Assembly (NCBI GenBank): GCA_030035585.1
Contig: CM057471.1
Location: forward strand, 91,761,819-91,825,818
Origin: Dugong dugon
Taxonomy: Eukaryota; Chordata; Mammalia; Sirenia; Dugongidae
Direction of reading: 5' to 3'
DNA: 64,000 nucleotides
The stretch's first letter is position 1. Every line of letters begins with the position of its first letter. Under the pieces are notes generated by a model. That model worked only from the letters and a program-made list of their open reading frames with translations. It did no database searches and was not told the DNA's origin. Both the position numbers and the translations under genes were made by a program. Of the stretch, positions 51,960 to 62,480 are shown in pieces.

Positions 51960-54900
51960 ACAGAAAGTCTAAATCAGAAACTAATGACACCAACAAAATA
52001 ATAGTGAACAGAATTACAACATATTAAAAGAGTCATATTCCATGACTAAGTGGGATTCATTCCACGAATGCAGGGATGGTTCAACATCAGAAAATCAATC
52101 AACATAGCATAACACATCAATAAGACAAAAGAAAACAACCCACATGATCATCTCTATGGATGCATAAAAAGTATTTGATAAAATCTAACACCTTTCTTGA
52201 TGAAAACCCTCAAGAAAATTGGAATAGAAGTGAAGCTCCTCAGTATGATTAAGGGCATATATGAAAAACCAACAGCCAACATTATACTTAATGGAGAAAG
52301 ATTGGGATCTTTCCCCTTGAAATTGGGAACAAGAAAAGGGTGCCTGCTCTCACCACTTCTATTCAATATTGTATTAGAAGTCCTAGGCAGAGCAATAAGA
52401 CAGAAAAAGAAATCCAGATCAGAAAAAAAAGAAGCAAAATTATGTCTATTTGCAGATAACATGATCCTATATAAAGAAAATCCCAAAGAATCCACAAGAA
52501 AGCTTCTAGAGCTAATAGAGGAATTTAGCAAAGTTGCAGAGTACATGGTCAACAGACAAAAATCAGTTGGGTTTCTATACACCAACAATGAGGAATCTGA
52601 AAGGGAAATTAGGGAAACAATTCCATTTACAATAGCATCTAAGAGAATAAAATATCTAGGAATAAATTTAACCAGGGATCTGAAGGACTCATATAATGAA
52701 AATTACAAAACACAGCTGAAAGAAATTAAAGAAAACTTAAGTAAATGGAAAGATGTTCCATGTTCATGGATTGGAGGACAATATTGTCAAGATGTCAATA
52801 CTACCCAAAGCAATCTACAGACTCAGTGCAATCTTGATCAAAATTCCAACAGGCTTCTTCACAGAAATGAAAAAATGAATCCTCTACTTTATACGAAATG
52901 GCAAGAGGCTCCACATAGCTAAAGCAATGTTGAAAGAGAAGAACAAAATTGGAACACTCACACTTCCTGATTTTAAAACATATTATACAGCTACAGTAAT
53001 TAAAACAGCATAGTCCAGGTATAATAATAGACACATAGACAAATGGAATAGAACTCAGAGTCCAGAAATAAACCCACACATCTACGGTCAGCTGATTTTT
53101 GAAAAAGTCCATTCAATGGGGTAAGAAGATTCTCTTCAATAAACAGTGTTGGGAAAATTGGATTTCCACAAGCAGAAAAATGAAACAGAATCCATGCCTC
53201 ACACCACACACAAAGACAAACTACCTTCTGGGAAAATATCTTCAGAAACCATACATCTGATAAGAATCTAATAGACAAAATACATATAAAACTTTGACAA
53301 CAACAAAAAAGGAAAATAACCCAATCAAAATATGGGTAAAGAAATTGAATAGATATTTCACCAAAGAGGACATTTGAATAGCCAACAAACGCATGAAAAG
53401 ATGCTCAATGTCATTAGCCATCAGAGAGATGTAAATCAAAACCACAATGAGACATCATTTCACTTCCACTAGGATGGCTAAGATTAAAAAAATAATAATA
53501 AAATAACAAATGTTGGCGAGGATGTAGGGAAATTGGAACCCTTGTCCATTACTGATGGGAACACAAAATGGTACAGCTATTGTGGAAAACAATGTAGCAT
53601 TTCCTCAAAAAACTAAAAGTAGAACTACCATATGACCCAGTAATTCCACTACTAGGAAAATACTCAAGGGACTTGAAAGCAGCAACGTGAACAAACGTAT
53701 ATTCCTCAGTTTTCATTGCAGCATTCTTCACAATAGCAAAAATTGGAAATGACCTAAATGCCCCTCAGCAGATGAATGGATAAACAAAATGTGATACGTA
53801 CATACAGTGGAATGCTATTGAGCCAGAAAGAGAAATGAAGTCTTGATACATGTTACATCATGGATTGAGCTTGAAGCCACTATGCTGAGTGAAGTAAGTC
53901 AGTCACAAAAGGATAAAGATCATATGACCTCACTTACATAAAAAGACAAGAACAGGTAAATATATAGAGACCAAAGTTTCTTAGTGGGTAGCAGGGTGGG
54001 AGGGAAGGGGAAAGGGGGAGGTTATTGCTTATCGAGCACTGAGTTTTGGTTTACAGTGATGGAAAAATTGCTTTGATTGAAGGTAGTGTTACACAGAAGA
54101 TTAATGTAATTGCTGTCAGTAAGTTGTACACCTGTAAAAAGTTGAATTGGAAAATGTGTGATAAATACATTTACAATAATAACAACAACAACAAAAGGGG
54201 CAGCTTCTGAGGCTGCTTATGTACAATCAAGCACCTCATGGTTTTTGGTTTCTTGGTTTGGCAGCTTAGGATCATGGCTTCATGGGACATCCTAGTTAAC
54301 TGGCCTAATGTTGTGCTTAGTACTTCTGTTCTAGTTCATTGAGTAGTGCCTGGGGTCTTAAAAGCTTGAACGTAGGCATCCAAGGAAAAACAATTGGTCT
54401 CAGCTGGCCTGGAGTAACACAGGAAGGAGAGTCAGGAATGTGAGGAAGAAATGGAATGTGTTGTTAGTTGCCTTCATGAAAAACTGCCTCCTTTGCTATT
54501 AGACCAGAAGGACTGGATGACGCCTGGCTACTGTTACTGAATGTTTTGATGAAAGATTTTATAGAAGAATCCTGATCAAAAATGAGAAAATGCAGAACAG
54601 AGTTTCATGGATCCAGACTTTACAGAGCCATTGAGGCTGAATGAACCGCTGAAATGATTGCCCTGAGATAATCTTTAAACCTTAAACCTTAAATCAAAAA
54701 TATCTTCTGAAGTCTCCTTAAAACAAAACAATAGTTTAGCTTAACCAGTAGTAAGGAATGTAAGGAGGTCTGGTGGCGCAGTGATTCAGTGTTTGGCTGC
54801 TAACCAAACGATCAGTGGTTCAAAAGACGTGGCAGTCTGCTTCTATAAAGATCAACAGCCTTAGAAACCCTATGGGGCAGTTCTACTCTGTCTTATAGGG

Positions 54901-55235
54901 ACACTGTAAGTCAGAATCAACTTGAAAGCAACGAGTTTGGATTTTTTTGTTTGTTTTTGTTTAGTAAAGAATGCCTGCCTTGAGTATTGTGTTCTTCTAA
55001 GAACTATCTACATGGTATCGAATTGACAGCAACAACTCGAAAGGTTACATAGGAAACGTAGAGAGCAGTGAGTTTATGTTAATGGGGAGGAAAAATTTGG
55101 AAAAGGAGGGTGAGAATTGTTGCATAACTTGAAGAATGTGATCAATGTTCCTGAATTGTACATAAAGAAATTGCTGAATTGGTGTATGTTCTTTTGTGTA
55201 TATTCTCAATAGCAGCAGCAAATAAAATAATTTAC
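51960..55235 (+). mobile_element. Older L1: ORF2 from RT onward plus two-part 3' UTR
   Basis: 5'-truncated L1. The RT frame at 52197-52919 includes [46 protein letters not shown] and [11 protein letters not shown]; the FADD centre is changed to FADN. Then 'VPCSWIGGQ' and, after frame changes, the ORF2 C-terminus (about 53500-53950). The first 3' UTR part (about 53960-54190) has a G-rich tract at 53993-54022 and ends in an AAC-rich run; the second part (54196-55235) matches 1-365 and 43608-44440 and is interrupted by a SINE at 54761. Confidence 0.87.
54749..54973 (+). mobile_element. Medium-form SINE with 12-bp duplications
   Basis: SINE 54761-54961 between TAGTAAGGAATG (54749-54760) and TAGTAAAGAATG (54962-54973). 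It has 'ggtctggtggcgcagtgatt', 'gacgtggcagtctgcttcta' (medium-form block), 'ctatggggcagttctactct' and 'taagtcagaatcaacttgaa', with a T/G-rich tail. Confidence 0.9.
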
Positions 55236-55359
55236 AAAACACATTTAACTGAAGTCTAAATGAAATGGATTATGCTCTTTTATTACAACTTTGAAATAAT
55301 ATCTTTAAAGGCAATGTACAATGTGCCATTTTAAAATACCTTATATAGTCATTTTACCT

Positions 55360-55700
55360 TTTTTTGAGAAATCGAAAAAAAAGAACAAACTAACAAAATT
55401 AATTACCTATGGGAAGAGGTGCAGGTAGAAGGGGTAAGAGAGGGAGTATATAGTTTTTACACTTGAAATCATATTAATGTTCTACATAAATGAATAAAAT
55501 AAAATTAAATCAACAAGACTGGGAAGGACTCTAAAACCAAATGCAAAGAGAAGCAAATGAACATATCTGTATTTCAAATGTAAGGGCAAATAGGATCTAC
55601 CCAAGTAATTTTTGAACACAGTAATTTGATTATATACCCTTAGTCTAAAGAAAATAAAAACTACAAATATACCATGAACTACTATTAGACGTTTTTAGCA
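55360..55700 (+). mobile_element. Possible ancient L1 3' UTR
   Basis: 'gggaagaggtgcaggtagaa', 'agtttttacacttgaaatca' and 'aatgaataaaataaaattaa' resemble the 3' end of old L1M elements. Weak evidence, no coding sequence. Confidence 0.35.
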
Positions 55701-57929
55701 AAATGAGTATGAAAATTCTGAAAGTATTTTGTGTGTATAATAAATTGAACAAATGAATAAACATACTGCTATTTTGGGAGTCCCAGCTCTCACAATGAAG
55801 ACACAAATATGGATTGAGGGAAGGCAAAGAGGAACCTTGTAGGATTGCAATTGAGATATCTGTGTAGGTTCATTTCTTATACACTCAATCACACACATAC
55901 ACACACCATTTTTTTATAGCTCTGTCAATTAAAAGACTCAATAGCAATAAGCAAACCTAATGTCCATAACGTATGTTCTAAATACCACTCCCTAGTAAAA
56001 GGAAGATGTCAGATATAAAGTGTGAAGTGGTACATAGTGAATCTAACAGTTCAGAGATACTCTTTCTATCCACTGTGGCTCTTGTAGACTAACATGAGAT
56101 CTTCTCCAAGTCTCCCAACCTATCTCTCTGACTTTGCAAATAAATAAAACACATGAAACGCTACCAGGGATCTTCCTTACCACACTCCCTATGGTGATAC
56201 TCATTGGGCTACCCTTCCCAGGATGTAATTCTACATCCTGAGTCATTCCTTCTTTCCTTTCTCCTGTGAATTGGTTGTTGTTGTGTGTTTTTTGTTTTGT
56301 TTTTCCAGAGTTCAGGTCCTTAAACTGGTATAGGAGAAAGCATCTTGACAGGAATGAGAAAGACAGGGTAATGAAATTTCAGTTATTTAAGATAGCAGCA
56401 ATGCTAAGTAGTAAGTTGGCTTCCACATTTGTTTGTTTGATTGTTTTGCTTTTTTGCTGGTGAGGAATTTGCTTTTCTGAACCAAGGCTAATCAGTGGTA
56501 GATGAAATAATGTACTTTCAGAGGGTTGGGCTCTTGAAAAGTTAATCAAGTACACTTTTAAATACACCTCCAATAATCGCAATGGCTAAGATTCTGGAAA
56601 TAGATTGAAATTCCCAGTTCGAGTGGTATTATACATTTTTGGTCTTTTTCTGTGTCTTCAATGGCAGTTCAGCAGAAAGTTGAAAGAGGCAATGTAAGTG
56701 GTTATTAACCGGACACCATTTTAAATTGAAAGTTGCTTTAATTCTTTTTAAGGAAGTTATTAATCTTCATTTATTATTTCATCATTGCATTCTCTGTACA
56801 CTCTTGAACCTTTAACATGTTTAGTTTGGCTTACAAACTTTCGGACTTTACTAATGCTCCCTGTAAATTATCTAAGATGCTCTCAACTTTTAGGTGGATA
56901 CATTTTTTCTCTCCTAGGATAATACAAAGTAGAGAATTATGTTACCCTATTCCCCTGACACAACTAGCCTAGCCATTCCACTTCTCAACATCCTGGAGAA
57001 AGCTCAAATATCTCTTCTCACCCTACAGTGGACAAATACCATTTCTAACCCTTTCTTCACTTTGCCCCATTTTCCCAGGCCTGAAATGAGTCAGCTAGAG
57101 TTGAATTATTCTCAAGGCAACCAGAGAAAGCTGCTGAAAGGCAGCTGCTGTCACCCTCTCGACCCTCTAATCTCATAATTTCTTCATGGCCTTCTGCACA
57201 CTGGGGGTCACTGAACAACCTTCTACACCTGCAGGTGTTATTTTGCACGTCTTCCCCTGGGCCCTCAGAACCCGAGCTGGGCCTTTTCTTGGCTTCCTGC
57301 TGCTAAAAGCCAAACAAAGGGAAGTGAGAGAGCATCATTTATAAAACCTCTTTAGAGGGTAGCAGGAAGGGAGTGAGTGTCGACAAGACATTTATCTCTG
57401 GAGGAAAACAACCTCTCAAAGTGCATACCTGGGCTTCCAACATGGATAGGTTTATAGGTAAACATGGTTTAACTATAACCTTTAGCCACCACAGCCCCAG
57501 CCAGCCTTTCATTTCCCATTCTTCAGTTGTGTGTATTGATTTCTGCTCTGTGGCCAGTGTTCTGTCTCAGGGGAGAAGGGAGGGCTGGGCTCAGAGTCGT
57601 GTAAATCAATGGAGAAGGAGAACATCTGAGAAGAGGTAGGAACAGTGGAAAAACAGAGCCTGAAACCGCAATCGGTACTGTGTGCCCTTCAGCCACACCG
57701 CATTCCTGATAGATGTCTCCACCTCATTTCTCAGGATTCCTTGCTTGACTGCCCTACACCATGACCCCCCACCCCCCGATGATATCACAGGGAATGGAGA
57801 AGTGGCACAGAATATAAAATTATGTTGCTCTGCACAACCAGTGCCTATCTTTCCCATTTAGTAAAAATAGTAACAGTGACTGCCATCACATCACACCCAC
57901 CTCCCCCATGTTTGAAAAAGCCTTGAAGT
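55701..57929. other. Unique DNA, possible host non-coding region
   Basis: Over 2 kb without lineage-specific repeats. From 56930 to 57850 it is clearly richer in G+C. It contains TGAGTCA (an AP-1 consensus) at 57087-57093 and an E-box CAGGTG near 57233. No convincing exon: open frames of 60-88 codons have no recognisable domain. This is the least repetitive stretch of the window. Confidence 0.45.
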
Positions 57930-58093
57930 TATCATAAAACCCATTGCTGTCAAGATGATTCTGACTCAGAGCAACCCTACAAGATAGAGTAGAACTTCCC
58001 CATAGGATTTCCAAGGAGTAGCTGGTGAATTTGAACTGCCATCTTTCTGGTTAGCAGCCAAGTTCTTAACCACTGTGCCACCAGGGCTCCTGA
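57930..58093 (-). mobile_element. AfroSINE-type SINE, short form
   Basis: Minus-strand copy: 'aaacccattgctgtcaagat', 'agatagagtagaacttcccc', 'gtagctggtgaatttgaact', 'tctggttagcagccaagttc' and 'ccactgtgccaccagggctc'. Confidence 0.9.
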
Positions 58094-58419
58094 GGGTACT
58101 ATAAACATCCTTTATAACGGATTTAAAGAAATTTTTGATGTACTCTTTGATCCCCACAGGATGTTGCTTCCTGTTAATACACTGGAGTATTATCATAACG
58201 TCAAATTTCAAAAGCATCTCAGGTGTTAAAGAGCTCTTGTGTTGTAACCCCCATTCCATCATTTTGTTCTTTATGCTACTCAAAGGGCCACGTCCTTGTG
58301 AATTTCTCCAGAACTGATGAGTTATTTTTTTCTCCCCACTACCACCACCACAACTTTTGCACATCTCCTGTCACTGCCATGTAATTATTTGTTCTCTCAA
58401 CTAGGTTACAGAGTTTTTA
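58094..58419. other. Unique DNA, nothing recognised
   Basis: No element or exon recognised. Confidence 0.4.
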
Positions 58420-58495
58420 TCCTGAGGAAGTGGCACATAGTAGATGTTTCATAATTGTCTGATGGATTATTTAATGCATTAAATGAAAGAATAAA
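58420..58495 (+). mobile_element. MIR/L2 3'-end scrap
   Basis: 'gaggaagtggcacatagtag', 'atgtttcataattgtctgat' and 'aatgcattaaatgaaagaat' resemble the 'GGCACATAGTAGGTGCTCAATAAATG...GAATGAATGAA' end shared by MIR and L2. Confidence 0.5.
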
Positions 58496-58599
58496 GCCTT
58501 ACATAAAATAGAAAAAGTGTACTTGCTGGCTCAGTTCATATTTGAAAGCTGAGTAGTTGGAGAAACGAAATCAATAAAGTTTGTGGTTGCCCTCCATAG

Positions 58600-58760
58600 T
58601 CAATATTTGGCATGCAAAACAGCGTCAATGCACTGTACTTGGGACAGAATCCAATGCTGATGACAGACCCTTGCTATGTAATTTGTGGGGCCCAGTGCAA
58701 AATGAAAATGTGAGGCAGTTTGTTCAAAAAGCAGGAAAACAAAGGCCATTAAAAGCCCTA
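58600..58760 (+). mobile_element. hAT-like DNA transposon fragment (first part)
   Basis: 'tgtaatttgtggggcccagt' and 'gcaaaatgaaaatgtgaggc', then 'agtttgttcaaaaa', recall an old mammalian DNA repeat whose other end reads 'cccttctaagc...gccggccctg'. That other end seems to be present at 59610-59757. Family not named with certainty. Confidence 0.45.
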
Positions 58761-58931
58761 AAATATAAAGCTTTTTCCTTTTGTCTGCAGCTCTCACTCG
58801 ATTTGTCACGGCGTTTTTTTTATTTGCTATTGAATACCATTCTAAGTAAGGAAAAATTAAAGCTTTTAATTATTATCATGAATTTTACCATTCATTTTTG
58901 TATTGCAATGCCAGTTGTAAATGCAAATGTC

Positions 58932-58978
58932 AAAAACCAAACCCATTGCCATTAAGTCGATTCTGACTCACAGCAACT
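58932..58978 (-). mobile_element. AfroSINE tail fragment
   Basis: 'aaaaccaaacccattgccat' and 'taagtcgattctgactcaca' are the complement of the SINE 3' end only; the copy stops after about 47 bp, so it is a very short 5'-truncated insertion. Confidence 0.75.
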
Positions 58979-59429
58979 CTTTAAATCATACCGTGGAATC
59001 ACGAAATTATAGAATTCATGTTTGTAACTCATACATGCATATATATTTCATTCTTACCAGAACAGTGGAAACACTGAACAAAACTAGCTTAATTGTTCTT
59101 ACCTCACTTTTTGATGTGTACTTTCTACAAACACACTGTACCTCCATCCTGTGATGAGTAAAGGAGGACTAAGATGAAAAATACCCGAGTTGCCCTATCT
59201 TTCCTTTTCCTTCTATGGCACCGTTTTCCAAGTTAAGAGGTTGGCTAATACAAGTTACAGAAGTCAGAAAGGATATGATAGGGTTTCTTGGTTGTTTGCA
59301 TTTCTTAGAACGCCATTACCTTCTTTCTGCGTGTGAATTAAGTTCTGATCCAATTGAAAGCATGGTCCCTCAGGAGTATCCATGGCCTGACTTAGTCTTA
59401 GATGTAACACACTTACCTTGAACAAACTT

Positions 59430-59757
59430 TAAGTCTCCCTGAACTCCCACACATCTTGGGTCCACTGGAATTCTATACTCATGGGGCACTATGTATGCTA
59501 CATGCAAATGGTGCATCAAGGAACACCACACACACATACTGCACAGATATTCTCTTTATGTGCATTTTCCATCATTCTATTGAACTTCACTTACAAGACG
59601 CAAGTTCAAAGATAAAATTATTAAGAATTTAAATACGGTTCAAAAAAACAATTTAAAGATAGTGACAGGAGAGCATTAAATGAAGCTTGGGCCCTTCTGA
59701 AGGCAAAGCCCTGTGTGAGTACGCTGGCTGCACACTCATGAAGCCAGCCCTGACTGA
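59430..59757 (+). mobile_element. hAT-like DNA transposon fragment (second part)
   Basis: 'aaattattaagaatttaaat', 'gtgacaggagagcattaaat', 'gcttgggcccttctgaaggc' and the terminal 'gaagccagccctgactg' fit the other end of the element begun at 58600. The stretch from 59430 ('cccacacatcttgggtccac') may belong to it. About 0.7 kb of other sequence lies between. Confidence 0.45.
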
Positions 59758-60734
59758 TGGTCATGCTCCACATATGATGAGCTTGTGACATGGAGATGAA
59801 GTCCTCTGAACCATCCTATTACCCACTGACAGGACCATGCTGACTTCCCATGTTTCTGTCAAAACAGACCTTCAAACTATCTCCTCATATTCGCTATCAG
59901 GTAAAAATGTTATCATCCATTCACACTGGACTTCTTCCATATTGCTACAAATCGGGACTGAGAAGGGTTTGGGCTACACCGAGTGTACTCCCAGTTCTAC
60001 CATTCTTTCTACCTTTAACAGCCTGCCTTGCTAAGCAGAACGTTCTTCAGCAGAGTGCAATGATAAGGAATGTACGCCACATAAAACCCAAGACTGGGTC
60101 TTTGCCTCCCTAAGCCCTGATGAACTCTCACCATTAGCAGGAGATTGCAAGCCCCAAGCTGTTAAGCACAGTTATGGAGGAAATCTGGAGGTGGAAACCT
60201 TGTCAATCACCAACAATGGGGCTTGCTCAGCTGATAATGGAACTGTTGCTGCTGCCTAAGAAAGATTACTGTTAGCATTTTGGAAAAGGTAGCAGAGTGA
60301 CCTTTCTTTCTGAGAGCCAAAGACCCAAAGTGTCTGACAGCTTTGCTGATGGATTTTTTTTTTTTTCCTTCTTTCTTTCCACACCTGGGATTCAAGAGGC
60401 ATTAAAGCACTTTTAAGCCAAAGAGCTATCTTCATCTCCATGAAGCTTTCCACATTACGTTCTACCACTTAGCAATTAATTAAATTATGATTGATTAATA
60501 TTTACTTTTCCTGCACTTCATAACACCCAATAGAAGCTTCCACCATCCTCCTAAAGAGTGTTTCTGTTTATTAATTGTGCTCCTCTTCACTTTTGGTGAA
60601 TATTAGATTTCAGCAAAACATGATGAATAGATGTAACACCAGTGATAATATCAGTGAAAAGAAAGGCAAAATAACTAAAGATTTTTTTTTTTTTTTTGCT
60701 TTCTGCAAAATTTACCCCAGTAAGGATGGGTAAT
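59758..60734. other. Unique DNA, possible regulatory block
   Basis: No repeats recognised. A homeodomain-type cluster 'gcaattaattaaattatgat' with 'tgattaatatt' lies at 60472-60502, and T-runs at 60355-60367 and about 60681-60699. No exon supported. Confidence 0.4.
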
Positions 60735-60784
60735 TTTTTGCCAGTTTTATTGAAATACAATTCATATACAATAAATTTTTGTAC

Positions 60785-61756
60785 ACCACTCTTCTGTCAG
60801 TTTGTCATACTGTGCTGGCTGTGATGCTGAAAGCTATGGCACGTATTTCAAATACCAGCAGTGTCGCCCAGGTTTCAGTGGAGCTTCCAGACTAAGACAA
60901 AGTAGGAAGAAGGACCTGACAATCTACTTCTAAAAAATCAGCCATTGAAAACCTTATGAATAGCAGTGGAATATTGTCTGATACAGTGCCAGAAGATGAG
61001 ACCCTCAGGTTAGAAGGCATTCAGAATATGATTGGGGAAGAGCTGCCTTCTCAAAGTAGAGTTGACCTTAATGATGTGGATGGAGTAAACCTTTCGAGAC
61101 TTTTCATTTACTGATGTGGCACGACTTAAAACTCCTTTAATCATCAGAGGACGGAACGTACAAAGTATGAATTTGGAAAAGCAAAAGATCTCTTTCAAGT
61201 GTTAAAAAGCGAAGATGTCACTTTGAGGACTAAAATGTGCGTTACCCAAGCCATAGTATTTTCAATTGCCTCATATGCATGCAAAAGCTGGACAATGAAT
61301 AAGGAAGACCAAAGAACAATTGATGCCTTTGAATTATGGTATTGGCAAAGAATATTGAATATACATACCACGGACTGCCAGAAGAATGAACAAATCTGTC
61401 TTGAAAGAAGTATAGCCAGAACGTCCCTTAGAAGCAAGTATGGCAAATCTGTCTTGAAAGAAGTATAGCCAGAACGTCCCTTAGAAGCAAGGATGGCAAG
61501 ACTTTGTCTCACATACTTTGGACATGTTATCAGGAGGGACCAGTCCCTGGAGAAGGACACCATGCTTGGTAAAATAGAGGGTTAGCAAAAAAGAGGAAAA
61601 CCCTCAACGATATGGATTGACACAGTGGCTGCAACAATGGGCTCAGACAAAAGCAATGATTGTAAGGATGGCTCAGGACCAGGTAGTGTTTTGTTCTGTT
61701 GTACGTGGGGTTGCAATGAGTCGTAATCGACACAAAGGTACCTAACAACAACAACC
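60785..61756 (+). mobile_element. RTE (BovB-like), internally deleted, with its 5' end
   Basis: Begins 'tctgtcagtttgtcatactg', the RTE 5' end, runs through 'gaagaaggacctgacaatct' and 'agtagagttgaccttaatga' to the start of the coding region ('ggaacgtacaaagtatgaat'), then joins at about 61180 directly to the late part ('agatctctttcaagtgttaa'). Endonuclease and most of the RT are lost. The remaining frame (61199-61465) reads MLKSEDVTLRTKMCVTQAIVFSIASYACKSWTMNKEDQRTIDAFELWYWQRILN. It contains a 53-bp tandem duplication at 61391-61496 and ends in (AAC)n. Confidence 0.9.
61391..61496 (+). repeat. 53-bp tandem duplication in RTE
   Basis: Units 61391-61443 and 61444-61496, both starting 'caaatctgtcttgaaagaag', differ by one base (AAGTATGG against AAGGATGG). 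Other RTE copies (19366-19420, 36045-36100) have one unit. Confidence 0.95.
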
Positions 61757-62195
61757 CATCTGTCAGTTTGTTGTACTGTGGTGGTTTGTGTGTTGCCATA
61801 GTGCTGGAAGCTATATCACTGGTGTTTCAAATACCACCAGGGTCACCATGAAGGACAGGTTTCAACAGAGCTTCCAGGCTAAGACAGACTAGGAAGAAAG
61901 TCCTGGCAATCTACTTCCAAGAAATAACCAGTGAAAAACTTATGGATCACAACAAAATAATGTCCAACTCACTCGCTTTGAAAACATCATCAGGAGGAAT
62001 CAATAGCTGGAGGAGGTTACCATGTTTGGTGAAGTAAAGGACCAGCAAAGGAGATCATCAGTGAAATGGATCAGCACAATAACCACAAAGATGGACTCAA
62101 ACATACTGGAGATAGTGAGGATGATGAAGGACCAGACAACATTTCATTCTGTTGTACATAATGTTGCCATGAATTGGAGTCAATTCAATGCAGCT
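61757..62195 (+). mobile_element. Short internally deleted RTE derivative
   Basis: Starts with the RTE 5' end again ('catctgtcagtttgttgtac') immediately after the (AAC)n of the previous copy, includes 'gcttccaggctaagacagac' and 'ctggcaatctacttccaaga', then jumps to the late RTE part ('acatcatcaggaggaatcaa', 'gaccagacaacatttcattc') and ends 'ggagtcaattcaatgcagct'. About 440 bp, no coding capacity. The usual (AAC)n is replaced by a tetranucleotide run. Confidence 0.87.
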
Positions 62196-62236
62196 GTCTA
62201 TCTGTCTATCTATCTATTGACCTACCTACCTACCTA
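62196..62236 (+). repeat. (TCTA)n/(CTAC)n microsatellite
   Basis: 'ctgtctatctgtctatctat' followed by CTAC repeats to 62236, at the 3' end of the RTE derivative. Confidence 0.9.
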
Positions 62237-62324
62237 AAATTCAGCAATTTATGAGTTTGACAAATGTATACCACCAATGCAAGCATGACACAGAATGTTT
62301 TTATCACTCTACCCACCCTACAGA

Positions 62325-62480
62325 GCCCTGGTGGTGTAATGGTTAAGCGTTCAGCTGTTAACCAAAAGGTCAGCAGTTCGAATCCACCAACCAATCCTTG
62401 GAAACCCCATGGGGCAGTTCTACTCTGTCCTGTAGGGTTACCATAAGTCAGAATCAACTCAATGTCAATGGATTTGGTTT
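62325..62480 (+). mobile_element. AfroSINE-type SINE, short form
   Basis: 'gagccctggtggtgtaatgg', 'ggtcagcagttcgaatccac' (intact-looking B box), 'tccttggaaaccccatgggg', 'cagttctactctgtcctgta' and 'taagtcagaatcaactcaat'. Inserted in old L1. Confidence 0.9.

Noticed and set aside
57605-57870. Antisense 83-codon frame in G+C-rich unique DNA as an exon
   Set aside because: No clear splice sites at its borders and no recognisable domain.
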